Assembly: GCF_025963695.1 (NCBI RefSeq)
Contig: NZ_JAOQAH010000040.1
Location: forward strand, 1 to 64,000
DNA: 64,000 nucleotides
Direction of reading: 5' to 3'
Origin: Segetibacter sp.
Lineage (GTDB): Bacteria; Bacteroidota; Bacteroidia; Chitinophagales; Chitinophagaceae
A model generated the notes under the pieces. It was not told the DNA's origin. It ran no database searches and worked only from the letters and a program-made list of their open reading frames with translations. Position 1 is the first letter of the stretch. Every line of letters starts with the position of its first letter. Positions 27,177 through 35,550 of the stretch are shown here, piece by piece. A program made the position numbers and the translations under genes.

Positions 27177-27328
27177 TTACTGAATTGTCATTACATTTCC
27201 AATGTTACTGCCCGGTACTATTACAGAAGTTCTGTTGTGCCCAAAGAATCTATCACTCTTCCCCTGACTGTCGTGTTCTGTGGAGTCAGAAAAGTTGACA
27301 ACAGTAAAAAGACAGCAGTAAACATCAT
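27177..27328 (-). pseudogene. Remnant of an N-terminal CarboxypepD_reg-like (SusC/TonB receptor) region
   Basis: Minus-strand frame from 27328 reads a signal-peptide-like MMFTAVFLLLSTFLTPQN, then TTVRGRVIDSLG, before a stop at 27221-27223. In the adjacent frame TSVIVPGSNIGNVMTIQ continues to a stop at 27177-27179. Joined across one frameshift these resemble the start of SusC-type receptors: signal peptide, then G-R-V-x-D, then V-x-V-x-G-x-N-I-G. The remaining ~900 residues of such a receptor are absent, so this is a short relic. Confidence 0.4.
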
Positions 27329-27737
27329 TTTCCGCTTGTCAATATTCTCGTTTTGGGTGCTGACTCGCAAGCAACAAAAACATCTCCAAATGCATTAACT
27401 TTTTATTTAATACGGTTGCCAAAGGCGTAAAAGAACCAGGCGACTGAATTGATATTAAGATAAATGTTAATGCTCAGGTCTTTAGATGTAAAAGGCGGGT
27501 TTACTGCAGAATGAAAGAAAGTTTTTGTAGAATTTTAAAACACTAAAAAAGTTTCGGTGACTGTATAGAAAATTCTACAAACGGGTTTAACCCGCTGTGA
27601 CCAGGATGGAGGCATCCGCTTGTGATATCGCGAAGAAAGAATGCGGGGAAGGAGGTATGCACCTGGAAGGGCCGGGGCCATTTGGATGTAGAAATGCGGG
27701 AAGCTGTATTAAGATTGTTCACCAACGAAAAGACAGT

Positions 27738-27761
27738 TGAAGTGAGTGACACAACGATGTA
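27738..27761 (-). repeat. Dispersed dyad element, copy 11 (GTGTCAC class)
   Basis: Minus strand: ACATCGTTGTGTCACTCACT followed by TCAACT. The 23 bases GTTGAAGTGAGTGACAC plus ACGATGT-type flank match copy 15 nearly exactly. It lies about 85 bp before kdsB. Confidence 0.7.
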
Positions 27762-27845
27762 GCCTAAGGTTATAAAGCCTCGGTTAAAATTACTTATTCT
27801 TTAAAAACTTATTTTCGTAAAACACCCGCATTAAAACAAGTTTTT

Positions 27846-28610
27846 ATGTCTCAGGAAAAATCTTCAAAAAATTGTGCAAAGCCAGGTTCTGTTGTAGCGC
27901 TGATACCGGCCAGATATGCCGCTACGAGATTTCCAGGAAAGCTGATGCAGCAACTGGGAGACAAAACTGTTATTCTTCATACGCACGATAATACCGTTGC
28001 AACAGGTTTGTTTGATGAAGTGATTGTGGCCACAGATAGCGACATTATTTACAAAGAGATTACGGGCAATGGGGGCAAAGCTGTTATGAGTAGAAAGTCG
28101 CATGAAAGCGGCAGCGATCGAATTGCAGAAGCGGTGGCCGAACTTGAAATTGATATAGTTGTTAACGTGCAGGGTGACGAGCCTTTTGTGCAAAAGGAAC
28201 CGCTTGAAAAGTTATTACAGGTATTTAAAGGCGAAGATGGTGAAAACGTGCAAGTAGCATCTCTGATGCAAGAGTTGAAAGATCGAAAATTAATTGAAGA
28301 TCCTAATTATGTAAAGGTGGCCGTTGATCTAAATATGAATGCAATGTTCTTTAGTCGTTCAGTAATTCCTTACCCGCGTGATAGTGAAGCCCCTATTACC
28401 TATTATGAACATATCGGCGTCTATGCTTTTCGAAAGCAGGCTTTGATGAATTTTACAAGTTGGCCAATGACCCCTTTGGAACAAGCTGAAAGAATCGAAT
28501 GCCTCAGATACCTAGAACACGGAGTGCCTTTGAAAATGGTTGTAACAGCATATATGGGGGTAGAAATAGATACACCTGAAGATCTTACAAGGGCGGCTGA
28601 ACTGCTTTAG
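27846..28610 (+). CDS. kdsB: 3-deoxy-manno-octulosonate cytidylyltransferase
   Basis: Activates Kdo (or a derivative) with CTP to CMP-Kdo for lipopolysaccharide inner-core synthesis in the cytoplasm. The 254 residues show VALIPARYAATRFPGKLM (CTP loop) near residue 17, VIVATDSDII, MSRKSHESGSDRIAEAV, VNVQGDEPFV and the C-terminal ERIECLRYLEHG followed by GVEIDTPEDL. The N-terminus is about 15 residues longer than usual. It overlaps the convergent rhomboid gene by 4 bp. A KdnB-type 8-oxidase lies 1.6 kb downstream, so the substrate may be the 8-amino derivative Kdo8N. Confidence 0.95.
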   Translation: MSQEKSSKNCAKPGSVVALIPARYAATRFPGKLMQQLGDKTVILHTHDNTVATGLFDEVIVATDSDIIYKEITGNGGKAVMSRKSHESGSDRIAEAVAELEIDIVVNVQGDEPFVQKEPLEKLLQVFKGEDGENVQVASLMQELKDRKLIEDPNYVKVAVDLNMNAMFFSRSVIPYPRDSEAPITYYEHIGVYAFRKQALMNFTSWPMTPLEQAERIECLRYLEHGVPLKMVVTAYMGVEIDTPEDLTRAAELL

Positions 28611-30055
28611 TCTCCCAACTGGTCTATTATTTTTTCTATCCTGTCAGATACCTTGTCTATTTCGCCGTTGTACTTATCTGTACCCTCCTCTATCGATTTG
28701 TACATTAGCTCTGTCTGTCGTACTCTAAGTCCTGCATACTCGTTCAGCAGCTTTCTTTTTCGTTTGTATTCGCTGCTTAAACTGTAAGCGCCCGTCTTTG
28801 TAATTTCTTCCTGGAAGTGTTTCCACTGGGGCAAAGCGCTATCACGTATTACAGATACTGCATCATTATTTGATTGAGCAGATTGTAAGTGTTGCATTTG
28901 AACCATTGCCTTTACTTCAATCTGGTTCAGCTTCATCACCTCTCGCTCAAACCTGAGAGAGTCATTTCTTCCGTGAACTCTTAAATAAAAATATACGATT
29001 AAGGTGGTGAGCAATAAGACTTCTATCGAAATTCTTGAACCGCCTGCTCTTGCAAGTTCCCTTTTGAAATGGAAGAAATAGAATAAGTAACCGGTAATCA
29101 ATCCTGCAACAAGGCCACCAATAAGGGATGCATTATCATTACCCCCACGAAACGAAACTACGATATTGAAAACGGCATACGCTACTGCACCGGCCAGCCA
29201 AAGAGGCGAGAATTTTTTATTGACGTACGGTGTAGTTACAAAAGCGATCAAAACACCATACATACCAAATATAGCACCTGTTGCCCCGGCAGCAACGCCT
29301 TCAGCAGTCCAAACGATACTTACAAGGCTTGCAAGGACTCCGACTGTGAGGTAGGCAATCAGGAATTTTAATTTTCCAAGAATAGACTCTACCATCAAAC
29401 CAATGAAGTAAAGACCAACCAGGTTTACCAGCAAAGGCAGTATTCCGATATGTACAAAGATGTTTGTAACCAGCCGCCACCACTCTCCACCCGTCACATT
29501 GAACTTAACATTTCCTCCCCAGTTAATAATGTCTTTTGCTTCTGGTTCTATCAGGTTTACACCTCGTATTGCCATAGCGACAAAAACGAGAACATTTACG
29601 GCAATCAGAAAAAAGGTCATTCCGTGGTCCTTTGTTCCATAAGTCACCTTCTCACCTGTTACCCGGTTCCCGGATTTTAGTTGCTTCAACGTTTCATCCC
29701 GCAAGGTGTTGGCAGCCCGCTGCAATTGCTCGCTTTTCCAGTTAGCCTTAATTTTTTTAAATTTTGGCAACAGGTGCTCTTCTATATTTTTTTGATTGCG
29801 GCCAGCCTCATATAGCTCCAGGCTTTCACTGCGGCTTCTGAAAATAATCTCATTATTTTCTACCGATATTTTTATGATCTCTTCGCTAAGTGTCCAGTGT
29901 GTAGGTGTGGTAGCAGTAAACTTGTTTTCGTCAACAACAAGGTATTCCCACTCAAGTTCTTTGCAGGCTTGTTGTACAATGCTAAAAATTTCCCAGTTAT
30001 TCAATCCTTCAGCAGGTACCCTTTTCTCAAACTGTGTTTTCCATCCAAAAGCCAT
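28607..30055 (-). CDS. Rhomboid family membrane protein lacking the catalytic dyad
   Basis: A 482-residue protein with a soluble N-terminal domain (about 1-150), a six-helix rhomboid core (about 160-355) and a C-terminal cytoplasmic helix-rich tail. The fold markers GEWWRLVTNIFVH, MVESILGK and GAIFGMYGV are present. However, the catalytic GASG is GATG (T259 for Ser) and DNAAHIGG is DNASLIGG (L311 for His). The oxyanion-site His of H-x-L-x-x-N is Pro. It is therefore probably a pseudoprotease. It converges on kdsB (4-bp overlap) and diverges from the KdnB-type gene. Its partner is unknown. Confidence 0.85.
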   Translation of the reverse strand: MAFGWKTQFEKRVPAEGLNNWEIFSIVQQACKELEWEYLVVDENKFTATTPTHWTLSEEIIKISVENNEIIFRSRSESLELYEAGRNQKNIEEHLLPKFKKIKANWKSEQLQRAANTLRDETLKQLKSGNRVTGEKVTYGTKDHGMTFFLIAVNVLVFVAMAIRGVNLIEPEAKDIINWGGNVKFNVTGGEWWRLVTNIFVHIGILPLLVNLVGLYFIGLMVESILGKLKFLIAYLTVGVLASLVSIVWTAEGVAAGATGAIFGMYGVLIAFVTTPYVNKKFSPLWLAGAVAYAVFNIVVSFRGGNDNASLIGGLVAGLITGYLFYFFHFKRELARAGGSRISIEVLLLTTLIVYFYLRVHGRNDSLRFEREVMKLNQIEVKAMVQMQHLQSAQSNNDAVSVIRDSALPQWKHFQEEITKTGAYSLSSEYKRKRKLLNEYAGLRVRQTELMYKSIEEGTDKYNGEIDKVSDRIEKIIDQLGD

Positions 30056-30185
30056 ATTTCTTAAAATTTTCTATCAGAAGTAAAAATCTGCTATTGTCAG
30101 CCAAAGTATTTAAATAGTGGATAAGTAACAAGCCCATAGCCTCTATTAACAAAGATGTAATTTCGTGCCACTTAAACTTTAAAAC

Positions 30186-31262
30186 ATGAGTAAGTTTCGA
30201 AATTTTAAAATGGTCGATTACGTTATATATGGCAGAGGTAGTTTTAACCAGTTGGATGAAATCTTATCACCAAATCGTAAGGAAGGTGCTCCAATGATTT
30301 TCCTGGTAGACCATTTTTTCGAGGATAAAACTTTAGCAGGCAGAATTCCGGTACAAGGTAATGATAAAGTGATATTCACTGATGTAACATACGAACCAAA
30401 AACAACTTATGTCGACAAAATTGCAGGCGAGTTAAGAGAGGAATTTGGAACGGTTAGTGGAATTATAGGAATAGGCGGTGGCTCAACCATGGATCTTGCA
30501 AAGGCAGTTAGCTTGATGATGACGAACCCCGGTTCCTCCGCTGATTACCAGGGTTGGGACCTTGTAAAGTTGCCGGGTGTTTATAAAGCAGGCATACCAA
30601 CACTAAGCGGAACAGGTGCAGAAGTATCAAGAACTACAGTTTTAACCGGACCTACAAGAAAATTAGGAATGAACAGCGACTTCACTCCTTTCAACCAAAT
30701 CGTACTTGACCCTGAGCTGACAGCAAATGCTCCCAACAACCAACGTTTCTATACGGGCATGGATTGTTACATTCATTGTATCGAAAGCTTACAGGGAACT
30801 TACCTGAATGAGTTTAGTAAAAGTTATGGTGAAAAAGCTTTGCAGCTTTGCCAGGAAATATTTTTAGAGAAAGATACCTGGGACAATGAAAGCGACGACA
30901 AACTGATGATGGCTAGTTATGCCGGTGGAATGAGTATCGCTTACAGCCAGGTAGGTGTTGCACATGCTGTTAGTTATGGCCTTTCTTTTTTGCTAGGAAC
31001 AAAGCATGGAGTAGGTAATTGTATAGTGATGAACCATCTTGAAGAATATTATCCCGAAGGAACTGCTGAATTTAAAAAGATGGTGGAGAAAAGTAAAGTA
31101 GAAATTCCTGAAGGTATTTGCAAAGGACTAACCGACGAACAATTTGATGCGATGATAAACGTAAGCATGGGTATGAAGCCGCTATGGGAAAACGCGCTTG
31201 GAAGAGATTGGGAAAAAATAATGACAAGGGCGAAGCTAAGAGCACTATACGAAAAACTGTAG
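30186..31262 (+). CDS. kdnB: Iron-containing alcohol dehydrogenase, KdnB type (Kdo 8-oxidase)
   Basis: A 358-residue group III metal-dependent dehydrogenase. Visible are the NAD-binding GIGGGSTMDLAKAV near residue 97, TLSGTGAEVSRT, and metal-site segments GMDCYIHCIES (Asp and His), GVAHAVSYGL and KHGVGN (His ligands). The start (FKMVDYVIYGRGSFNQLDEIL) and DYQGWDLVK match KdnB, which in Shewanella oxidises Kdo at C8 before transamination by KdnA to Kdo8N. Proximity to kdsB supports this. No KdnA-type aminotransferase is in the window. The alternative is an unrelated iron alcohol dehydrogenase. Confidence 0.8.
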   Translation: MSKFRNFKMVDYVIYGRGSFNQLDEILSPNRKEGAPMIFLVDHFFEDKTLAGRIPVQGNDKVIFTDVTYEPKTTYVDKIAGELREEFGTVSGIIGIGGGSTMDLAKAVSLMMTNPGSSADYQGWDLVKLPGVYKAGIPTLSGTGAEVSRTTVLTGPTRKLGMNSDFTPFNQIVLDPELTANAPNNQRFYTGMDCYIHCIESLQGTYLNEFSKSYGEKALQLCQEIFLEKDTWDNESDDKLMMASYAGGMSIAYSQVGVAHAVSYGLSFLLGTKHGVGNCIVMNHLEEYYPEGTAEFKKMVEKSKVEIPEGICKGLTDEQFDAMINVSMGMKPLWENALGRDWEKIMTRAKLRALYEKL

Positions 31263-31278
31263 TTACAATCCCATTATA

Positions 31279-31313
31279 AAAATCAAAAGCCCCCGAAAAG
31301 GGCTTTTGATTTT
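31279..31313. terminator. Bidirectional terminator between kdnB and korA
   Basis: Stem AAAATCAAAAGCCC/GGGCTTTTGATTTT (14 bp), loop CCGAAAA. The flanking A and T runs let it serve both convergent genes. Confidence 0.85.
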
Positions 31314-31380
31314 ATAACGAAAACAATAAAGAAAATTTATTATTTGTATGGGCAGATCTATATAAAGCTTCTAAAAAAAG

Positions 31381-33234
31381 TTACGCCTCCTCAATTATCT
31401 TTTTCACTTCATCTATAATCTCACCCTTGGTAATAGGTATTCCCATTATCTTATTGTACCCTTTCGCATCTACCATATATTTATCCCTGATAATCTTAAT
31501 CAATTGCCCGTTATTGATTTCAGGAATCAACAGGTGGTCGTAATTTTTTATTATATCTCCCAGGTTTTTTGGGAAAGGACGAACATAGCGTAAGTGTGCA
31601 TGAGCTACCTCGTGCCCTTCGGCCAGCAGCTCGTTTACCGCACTTTTAATAGCTCCATAAGTACTTCCCCAGCCTAAAATCAGCACTTTGCCTTTTTCAG
31701 GACCATTGTCCAATTTTTGTTCAGGAATAAATTGAGCTATTTTCTCTACTTTCTCTTCTCTTATTTTCACCATCAACTGGTGGTTGTCGGGATCGTAGCT
31801 CACATTGCCCGTTATATTCTGTTTTTCAATACCACCAACCCTATGCTCTAAACCGGCAGTGCCTGGAACAGCCCAAGGACGAACCAATTTCTCGTCGCGT
31901 AGATATGGCTGAAATTTTTCTTCATGGTCGCCAAGCTCTGTTTTAAACTTCACCTCAATCTTATGCAAGTCATCACTCTTCGGAAATTTCCACGGTTCAG
32001 AACCATTTGCAATAAAACCGTCGCTTAGTAATATAACTGGGGTCATGTGTTGAACTGCAATTCGTACCGCTTCATACACTGCACCAAAACAGTCACTGGG
32101 CGTTGATGCGGAGATAACAGGCATTGGACTTTCACCATTTCTGCCATAGTACGCTTGCATCAAATCGCTTTGTTCGGTTTTTGTAGGTAGTCCGGTAGAA
32201 GGTCCACCCCTTTGAACATTTATAATCAACAAAGGAATTTCAAGCATAATTGCCAGCCCCATTGCCTCAGCTTTTAGTGCCATACCGGGCCCGGAGGTAG
32301 TAGTTACTCCTAAAGAACCGCCGTAGCTTGCGCCGATAGCGGAAGTAATAGCCGCAATCTCATCCTCTGCCTGGAAAGTTTTAATTCCAAATGCTTTGTG
32401 CTTACTTAGTTCGTGCAAAATATCAGAAGCCGGGGTAATAGGGTAAGAGCCTAAAAACAGTTGTAATCCACTTTTTTGGCTCGCTGCTATTAAGCCGTAG
32501 CTTAAAGCCTGGTTGCCCATAATGTTACGGTAGCTGCCCTTAACCATCTTAGCCTTTTCTACACTGAAACGGGTTGTAAAAGTTTCCGTGGTATCGGCGT
32601 AATTATATCCGGCTTGTAGCGCCTTAATGTTACTCTGCATAATCGTGTCTTTCTTACCGAATTTTTCAGTCAGAAAATTTATGGTATTATCCATATTGCG
32701 ATTATACATCCAGTATAAAAAGCCGAGCACAAACATATTCTTTGCACGGTCTTTTTCTTTTGTACCCATTTCAAACTCTTTCAGCGCTTCACGGGTAAGT
32801 TTTGTAACATCTATTTTTATAACCTCGTAGTTTGTAAGGCTTTCATCTTCCAACGGATTTACTCCATCGGGGTAATTGGCAAGTCTTAAATTTCTCGAAT
32901 CAAAACCATCGCTATTAACTATTATTTTTCCGCCCTTTTTCAGGTTTTTTACATTTACTTTCAGTGCAGCAGCATTCATTGCTACCAGTACATCGCAATC
33001 ATCGCCCGGCGTAAAAATTCTGTTGCTGCTGAAATGTAGTTGAAAACCGCTGACACCAGGTAAAGTACCTATAGGGGCACGTATCTCAGCAGGAAAATCG
33101 GGAAAGGTGGCAAGGTCAATACCGAGCATAGCAGTATTGTTGGTAAATTGGCTTCCTGTCAATTGCATTCCATCCCCACTATCGCCGGCAAATTTTATAA
33201 CTACGTCCTGTAAAACTTCTTCTGTAGTAATCAT
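31381..33234 (-). CDS. korA: 2-oxoacid:acceptor oxidoreductase, fused gamma-alpha subunit
   Basis: A 617-residue subunit of a 2-oxoglutarate (or related 2-oxoacid):ferredoxin oxidoreductase. The N-terminal gamma domain has FAGDSGDGMQLTGSQF and PAEIRAPIGTLPGVSGFQLH. The alpha domain from about residue 225 has NQALSYGLIAASQ, YPITPASDILHEL, FQAEDEIAAITSAIGASYGG, TTSGPGMALKAEAMG and QRGGPSTGLPTKTEQSDL. The fused layout is typical of Bacteroidota. The beta subunit (thiamine-binding, korB), usually next to it, is not here: downstream is a terminator and the convergent kdnB. Confidence 0.93.
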   Translation of the reverse strand: MITTEEVLQDVVIKFAGDSGDGMQLTGSQFTNNTAMLGIDLATFPDFPAEIRAPIGTLPGVSGFQLHFSSNRIFTPGDDCDVLVAMNAAALKVNVKNLKKGGKIIVNSDGFDSRNLRLANYPDGVNPLEDESLTNYEVIKIDVTKLTREALKEFEMGTKEKDRAKNMFVLGFLYWMYNRNMDNTINFLTEKFGKKDTIMQSNIKALQAGYNYADTTETFTTRFSVEKAKMVKGSYRNIMGNQALSYGLIAASQKSGLQLFLGSYPITPASDILHELSKHKAFGIKTFQAEDEIAAITSAIGASYGGSLGVTTTSGPGMALKAEAMGLAIMLEIPLLIINVQRGGPSTGLPTKTEQSDLMQAYYGRNGESPMPVISASTPSDCFGAVYEAVRIAVQHMTPVILLSDGFIANGSEPWKFPKSDDLHKIEVKFKTELGDHEEKFQPYLRDEKLVRPWAVPGTAGLEHRVGGIEKQNITGNVSYDPDNHQLMVKIREEKVEKIAQFIPEQKLDNGPEKGKVLILGWGSTYGAIKSAVNELLAEGHEVAHAHLRYVRPFPKNLGDIIKNYDHLLIPEINNGQLIKIIRDKYMVDAKGYNKIMGIPITKGEIIDEVKKIIEEA

Positions 33235-33430
33235 TTTTAAAACTTATTGTCGAACAATTTAAGCAATTTTTCAAAAGTACTGCAAGTAAGAGTAGCATTT
33301 TAAATTTTAAGCTTTTATCACTCTTCATGAGCACTTAAATCGATGGAAATAATACGAATAACAATAGACAGATAATTTGCTGGATCCTCTAAAACGCTCA
33401 ACTTTTTCATACTGATAACATGGACTTATT

Positions 33431-33438
33431 TATATTTG
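33431..33438 (+). promoter_or_regulatory. Candidate -7 promoter element for Bax inhibitor-1 gene
   Basis: TATATTTG matches TAnnTTTG and lies 34 bp before the ATG. No clear -33 TTG is found. Confidence 0.35.
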
Positions 33439-33472
33439 TTATTGAATTTTACTAAAACAAAAATCAATAGAA

Positions 33473-34240
33473 ATGGCACTTTTAAAATCAGGAAATCCAA
33501 CGCTGTCGGCGAAGATTTTTAATACAACAATATCAGATCAGCAACAAGGGGTGATGACTGCCCGGGGAGCAATGAATAAATTCGGCTTTCTATTTTTAAT
33601 GGTTATTGCAGGTGCTGCATTTACATGGCATTTGTATTACCAGGGTAAGGCACAAACAATGATGCCTTTAATGATGGTGGGCGTTTTTGGAGGACTGATT
33701 ACAGCAATTGTTATTAGCTTCAAACAAACGTGGGCACCTTACCTTGCTCCTTTGTACGGTTTACTCGAGGGCTTATTCATTGGCGCTATTTCCGCTATTG
33801 TAAATGAAATGTTCGCCACAAAATACCCCGGTATTGTTATTCAGTCTGTGGGCCTAACCCTTGGTGTAGCGGTAGCTATGTTTCTCTTGTATAATTTCCG
33901 TATCATCAGGCCTACTCAAAGGTTTAAATCTATTCTCTTAACAGCAACTGCAGGTATCGCTATTTTTTACCTGATTACCTGGATAGTGAGCATGTTTGGA
34001 GTTCGTATGGAATTTATGATGTTAGGAGACGGAAGCTTGCTGGGAATAGGCATCAGCCTTTTTGTAGTAATAATTGCAGCCCTAAACCTGATAATAGACT
34101 TTGATATGATAGAACAGGGAGCAGAAATGGGCGCTCCAAAATACATGGAGTGGTACTGTGCCTTCGCATTGATGGTTACTATTGTGTGGTTGTATGTCGA
34201 GATGCTTAAGTTGTTAAGCCGACTCGGTAGCAGAGATTAG
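33473..34240 (+). CDS. Bax inhibitor-1/YccA family membrane protein
   Basis: A 255-residue polytopic protein with seven hydrophobic segments after a short cytoplasmic start that includes MTARGAMNKFGFLFLM, a mark of the YccA branch. LIDFDMIEQGAEMGAPKYMEWYCAF near the C-terminus holds the conserved acidic pair implicated in pH-sensitive cation leak in BsYetJ-like relatives. The function in bacteria is not settled (FtsH modulation or calcium leak). It is monocistronic, with a promoter-like site before it and a terminator after it. Confidence 0.93.
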   Translation: MALLKSGNPTLSAKIFNTTISDQQQGVMTARGAMNKFGFLFLMVIAGAAFTWHLYYQGKAQTMMPLMMVGVFGGLITAIVISFKQTWAPYLAPLYGLLEGLFIGAISAIVNEMFATKYPGIVIQSVGLTLGVAVAMFLLYNFRIIRPTQRFKSILLTATAGIAIFYLITWIVSMFGVRMEFMMLGDGSLLGIGISLFVVIIAALNLIIDFDMIEQGAEMGAPKYMEWYCAFALMVTIVWLYVEMLKLLSRLGSRD

Positions 34241-34269
34241 TAGAGAGAAAAATGTAAGTGTTTAATTAT

Positions 34270-34306
34270 AGCCGGACCAGTTAAAGGTTCGGCTTTTCTT
34301 TTTTTC
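34270..34306 (+). terminator. Rho-independent terminator
   Basis: Stem AGCCGGACC/GGTTCGGCT (9 bp, one wobble pair), loop AGTTAAA, followed by a T-rich tail. Confidence 0.75.
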
Positions 34307-34335
34307 GGCAAAGCCTTGGTAACTCTAATCTTGCT

Positions 34336-34360
34336 TTTGTTGCGTCGCACTCTTGTGCTT
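34336..34360 (+). repeat. Dispersed dyad element, copy 12 (GCGTCGC class)
   Basis: TTTGTTGCGTCGCACTC followed by TTGTGCTT and, 14 bp on, TTTATTGAGC as after copy 2. It lies between the Bax inhibitor-1 and acylphosphatase genes. Confidence 0.65.
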
Positions 34361-34437
34361 TTTATAACTTTATTGAGCTTTCCCCATCAGCAAAAAAGCC
34401 ATCACGAAAGAATTTGGGTGGCGCCTACTTACACCAT

Positions 34438-34707
34438 TTATCCTGTAACAGAAAAATCTTTAAAGGTTTTTTCTACCACTTCTGTAGAAATTACTTCCGT
34501 AACATTCGCTCTTTTCGGGCCCGTTTTGCACCACGCTACAAACGCTTGTAGTTGGTGGTGGCTTCCTGTAACAACAGCTTCCACATCACCTTCATCAGTG
34601 TTTTTTATCCACCCTGTTATCCCTAACTTTTCAGCAATTTCTTTTGCTGAAGCCCTGTAAAAGACACCTTGCACTTTTCCTTTTATTGAAAGATGTAGAG
34701 TTGGCAT
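34438..34707 (-). CDS. acyP: Acylphosphatase
   Basis: A small cytoplasmic enzyme of 89 residues that hydrolyses acyl phosphates. The substrate-binding Arg is in KGKVQGVFYRASA and the catalytic Asn is in GITGWIKNTDEGDVEAV, both intact and normally spaced. The length is normal. It stands alone between the Bax inhibitor-1 gene and an outer membrane protein gene. Confidence 0.95.
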   Translation of the reverse strand: MPTLHLSIKGKVQGVFYRASAKEIAEKLGITGWIKNTDEGDVEAVVTGSHHQLQAFVAWCKTGPKRANVTEVISTEVVEKTFKDFSVTG

Positions 34708-34921
34708 ATGCGCGTTTTAAAAATACTTTATTCTATAACCATCCAATAATAATAAAAAGATCCTGTTCGTTCAAATGCTATTCCTTCCATTTCCGGAATA
34801 CGTATTTTTAGAATAAATTTTATACCGCGTGTAGATAACTGGAAATCTCTTATATCGTCTGTATCAATACACTTTACTTAAAATGTTGCTGATCCTGTTC
34901 AAAGCTATTGTGCTCTTTTAA

Positions 34922-35518
34922 ATGAATGCTATGCGTTGCTATTTAATATCTGTAGTTGTTTTTTGTGGTTTACTTGTCACGCTTTTTGCGAATGGACAAA
35001 AAACAAGGCCACTAGCAAAGAGGGTTATGGTGAAGACAAATCTCTTAAACATTATTTTTAAGAAGCCAACACTTTCTATAGAAAAAGCTTTAACCGGCAC
35101 CATTACTGTCGAGGGATCTTTTGTACAAGGCCGCTACGACAACTTTTTATTTGCCGACCGTTACAACTTTAATGGATTTCTTTTAAGAACTAAAAAGTAT
35201 TTTACTAAAATTAAATACCGCGAAGTAAATCCATACATGGCCGCCTATGTAGGCACGTTGAAAAGAGAGATAGTAAATCAAGGTCACGTAGACAACACAG
35301 GTTTTTTTGGTATTCGTTCAAGAGACTTTCACGCTAATTCAGCTAGGGGAGGAGGCTCTCTCGGTTTTGCATACTTCACCAAAAGCAATATTATTATTGA
35401 CGCGCAGAGTAGCTTAGGGTACGGGAGATATATAAAGCCTCAGAGGTTAAACCCTTACGATTATTCCAAAGGTTACCTCGATTTGCAGGTTTGGCTTTCG
35501 GTTGGCTACTGTTTTTAA
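34922..35518 (+). CDS. DUF3575-like outer membrane protein
   Basis: A 198-residue exported protein. A hydrophobic signal (YLISVVVFCGLLVTLFANG) precedes VKTNLLNIIFKKPTLSIEKAL, which matches the DUF3575 opening (KTNLL then SIEK). Alternating strands and a final aromatic strand (LQVWLSVGYCF) suggest a small beta barrel. The start is either 34922 or the ATG three codons later. Function unknown. It converges on a DUF6089-type barrel gene with a 32-bp gap. Confidence 0.65.
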   Translation: MNAMRCYLISVVVFCGLLVTLFANGQKTRPLAKRVMVKTNLLNIIFKKPTLSIEKALTGTITVEGSFVQGRYDNFLFADRYNFNGFLLRTKKYFTKIKYREVNPYMAAYVGTLKREIVNQGHVDNTGFFGIRSRDFHANSARGGGSLGFAYFTKSNIIIDAQSSLGYGRYIKPQRLNPYDYSKGYLDLQVWLSVGYCF

Positions 35519-35550
35519 AATTTAGAGGAGACGTCATCCTGAACCTAATT

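Larger units (their letters stand above)
26623..27845. other. Gene-poor 1.2-kb spacer with relics
   Basis: No intact gene was found between the aminotransferase and kdsB. It contains a decayed TonB-receptor-like N-terminus (27177-27328, minus), a G/A-rich stretch (about 27595-27720) and element copy 11. The other short open frames have no family features. Possible partial dyad sequence at 26939-26953 (GTCGCAACAATCTTG) is too degenerate to call. Confidence 0.5.
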
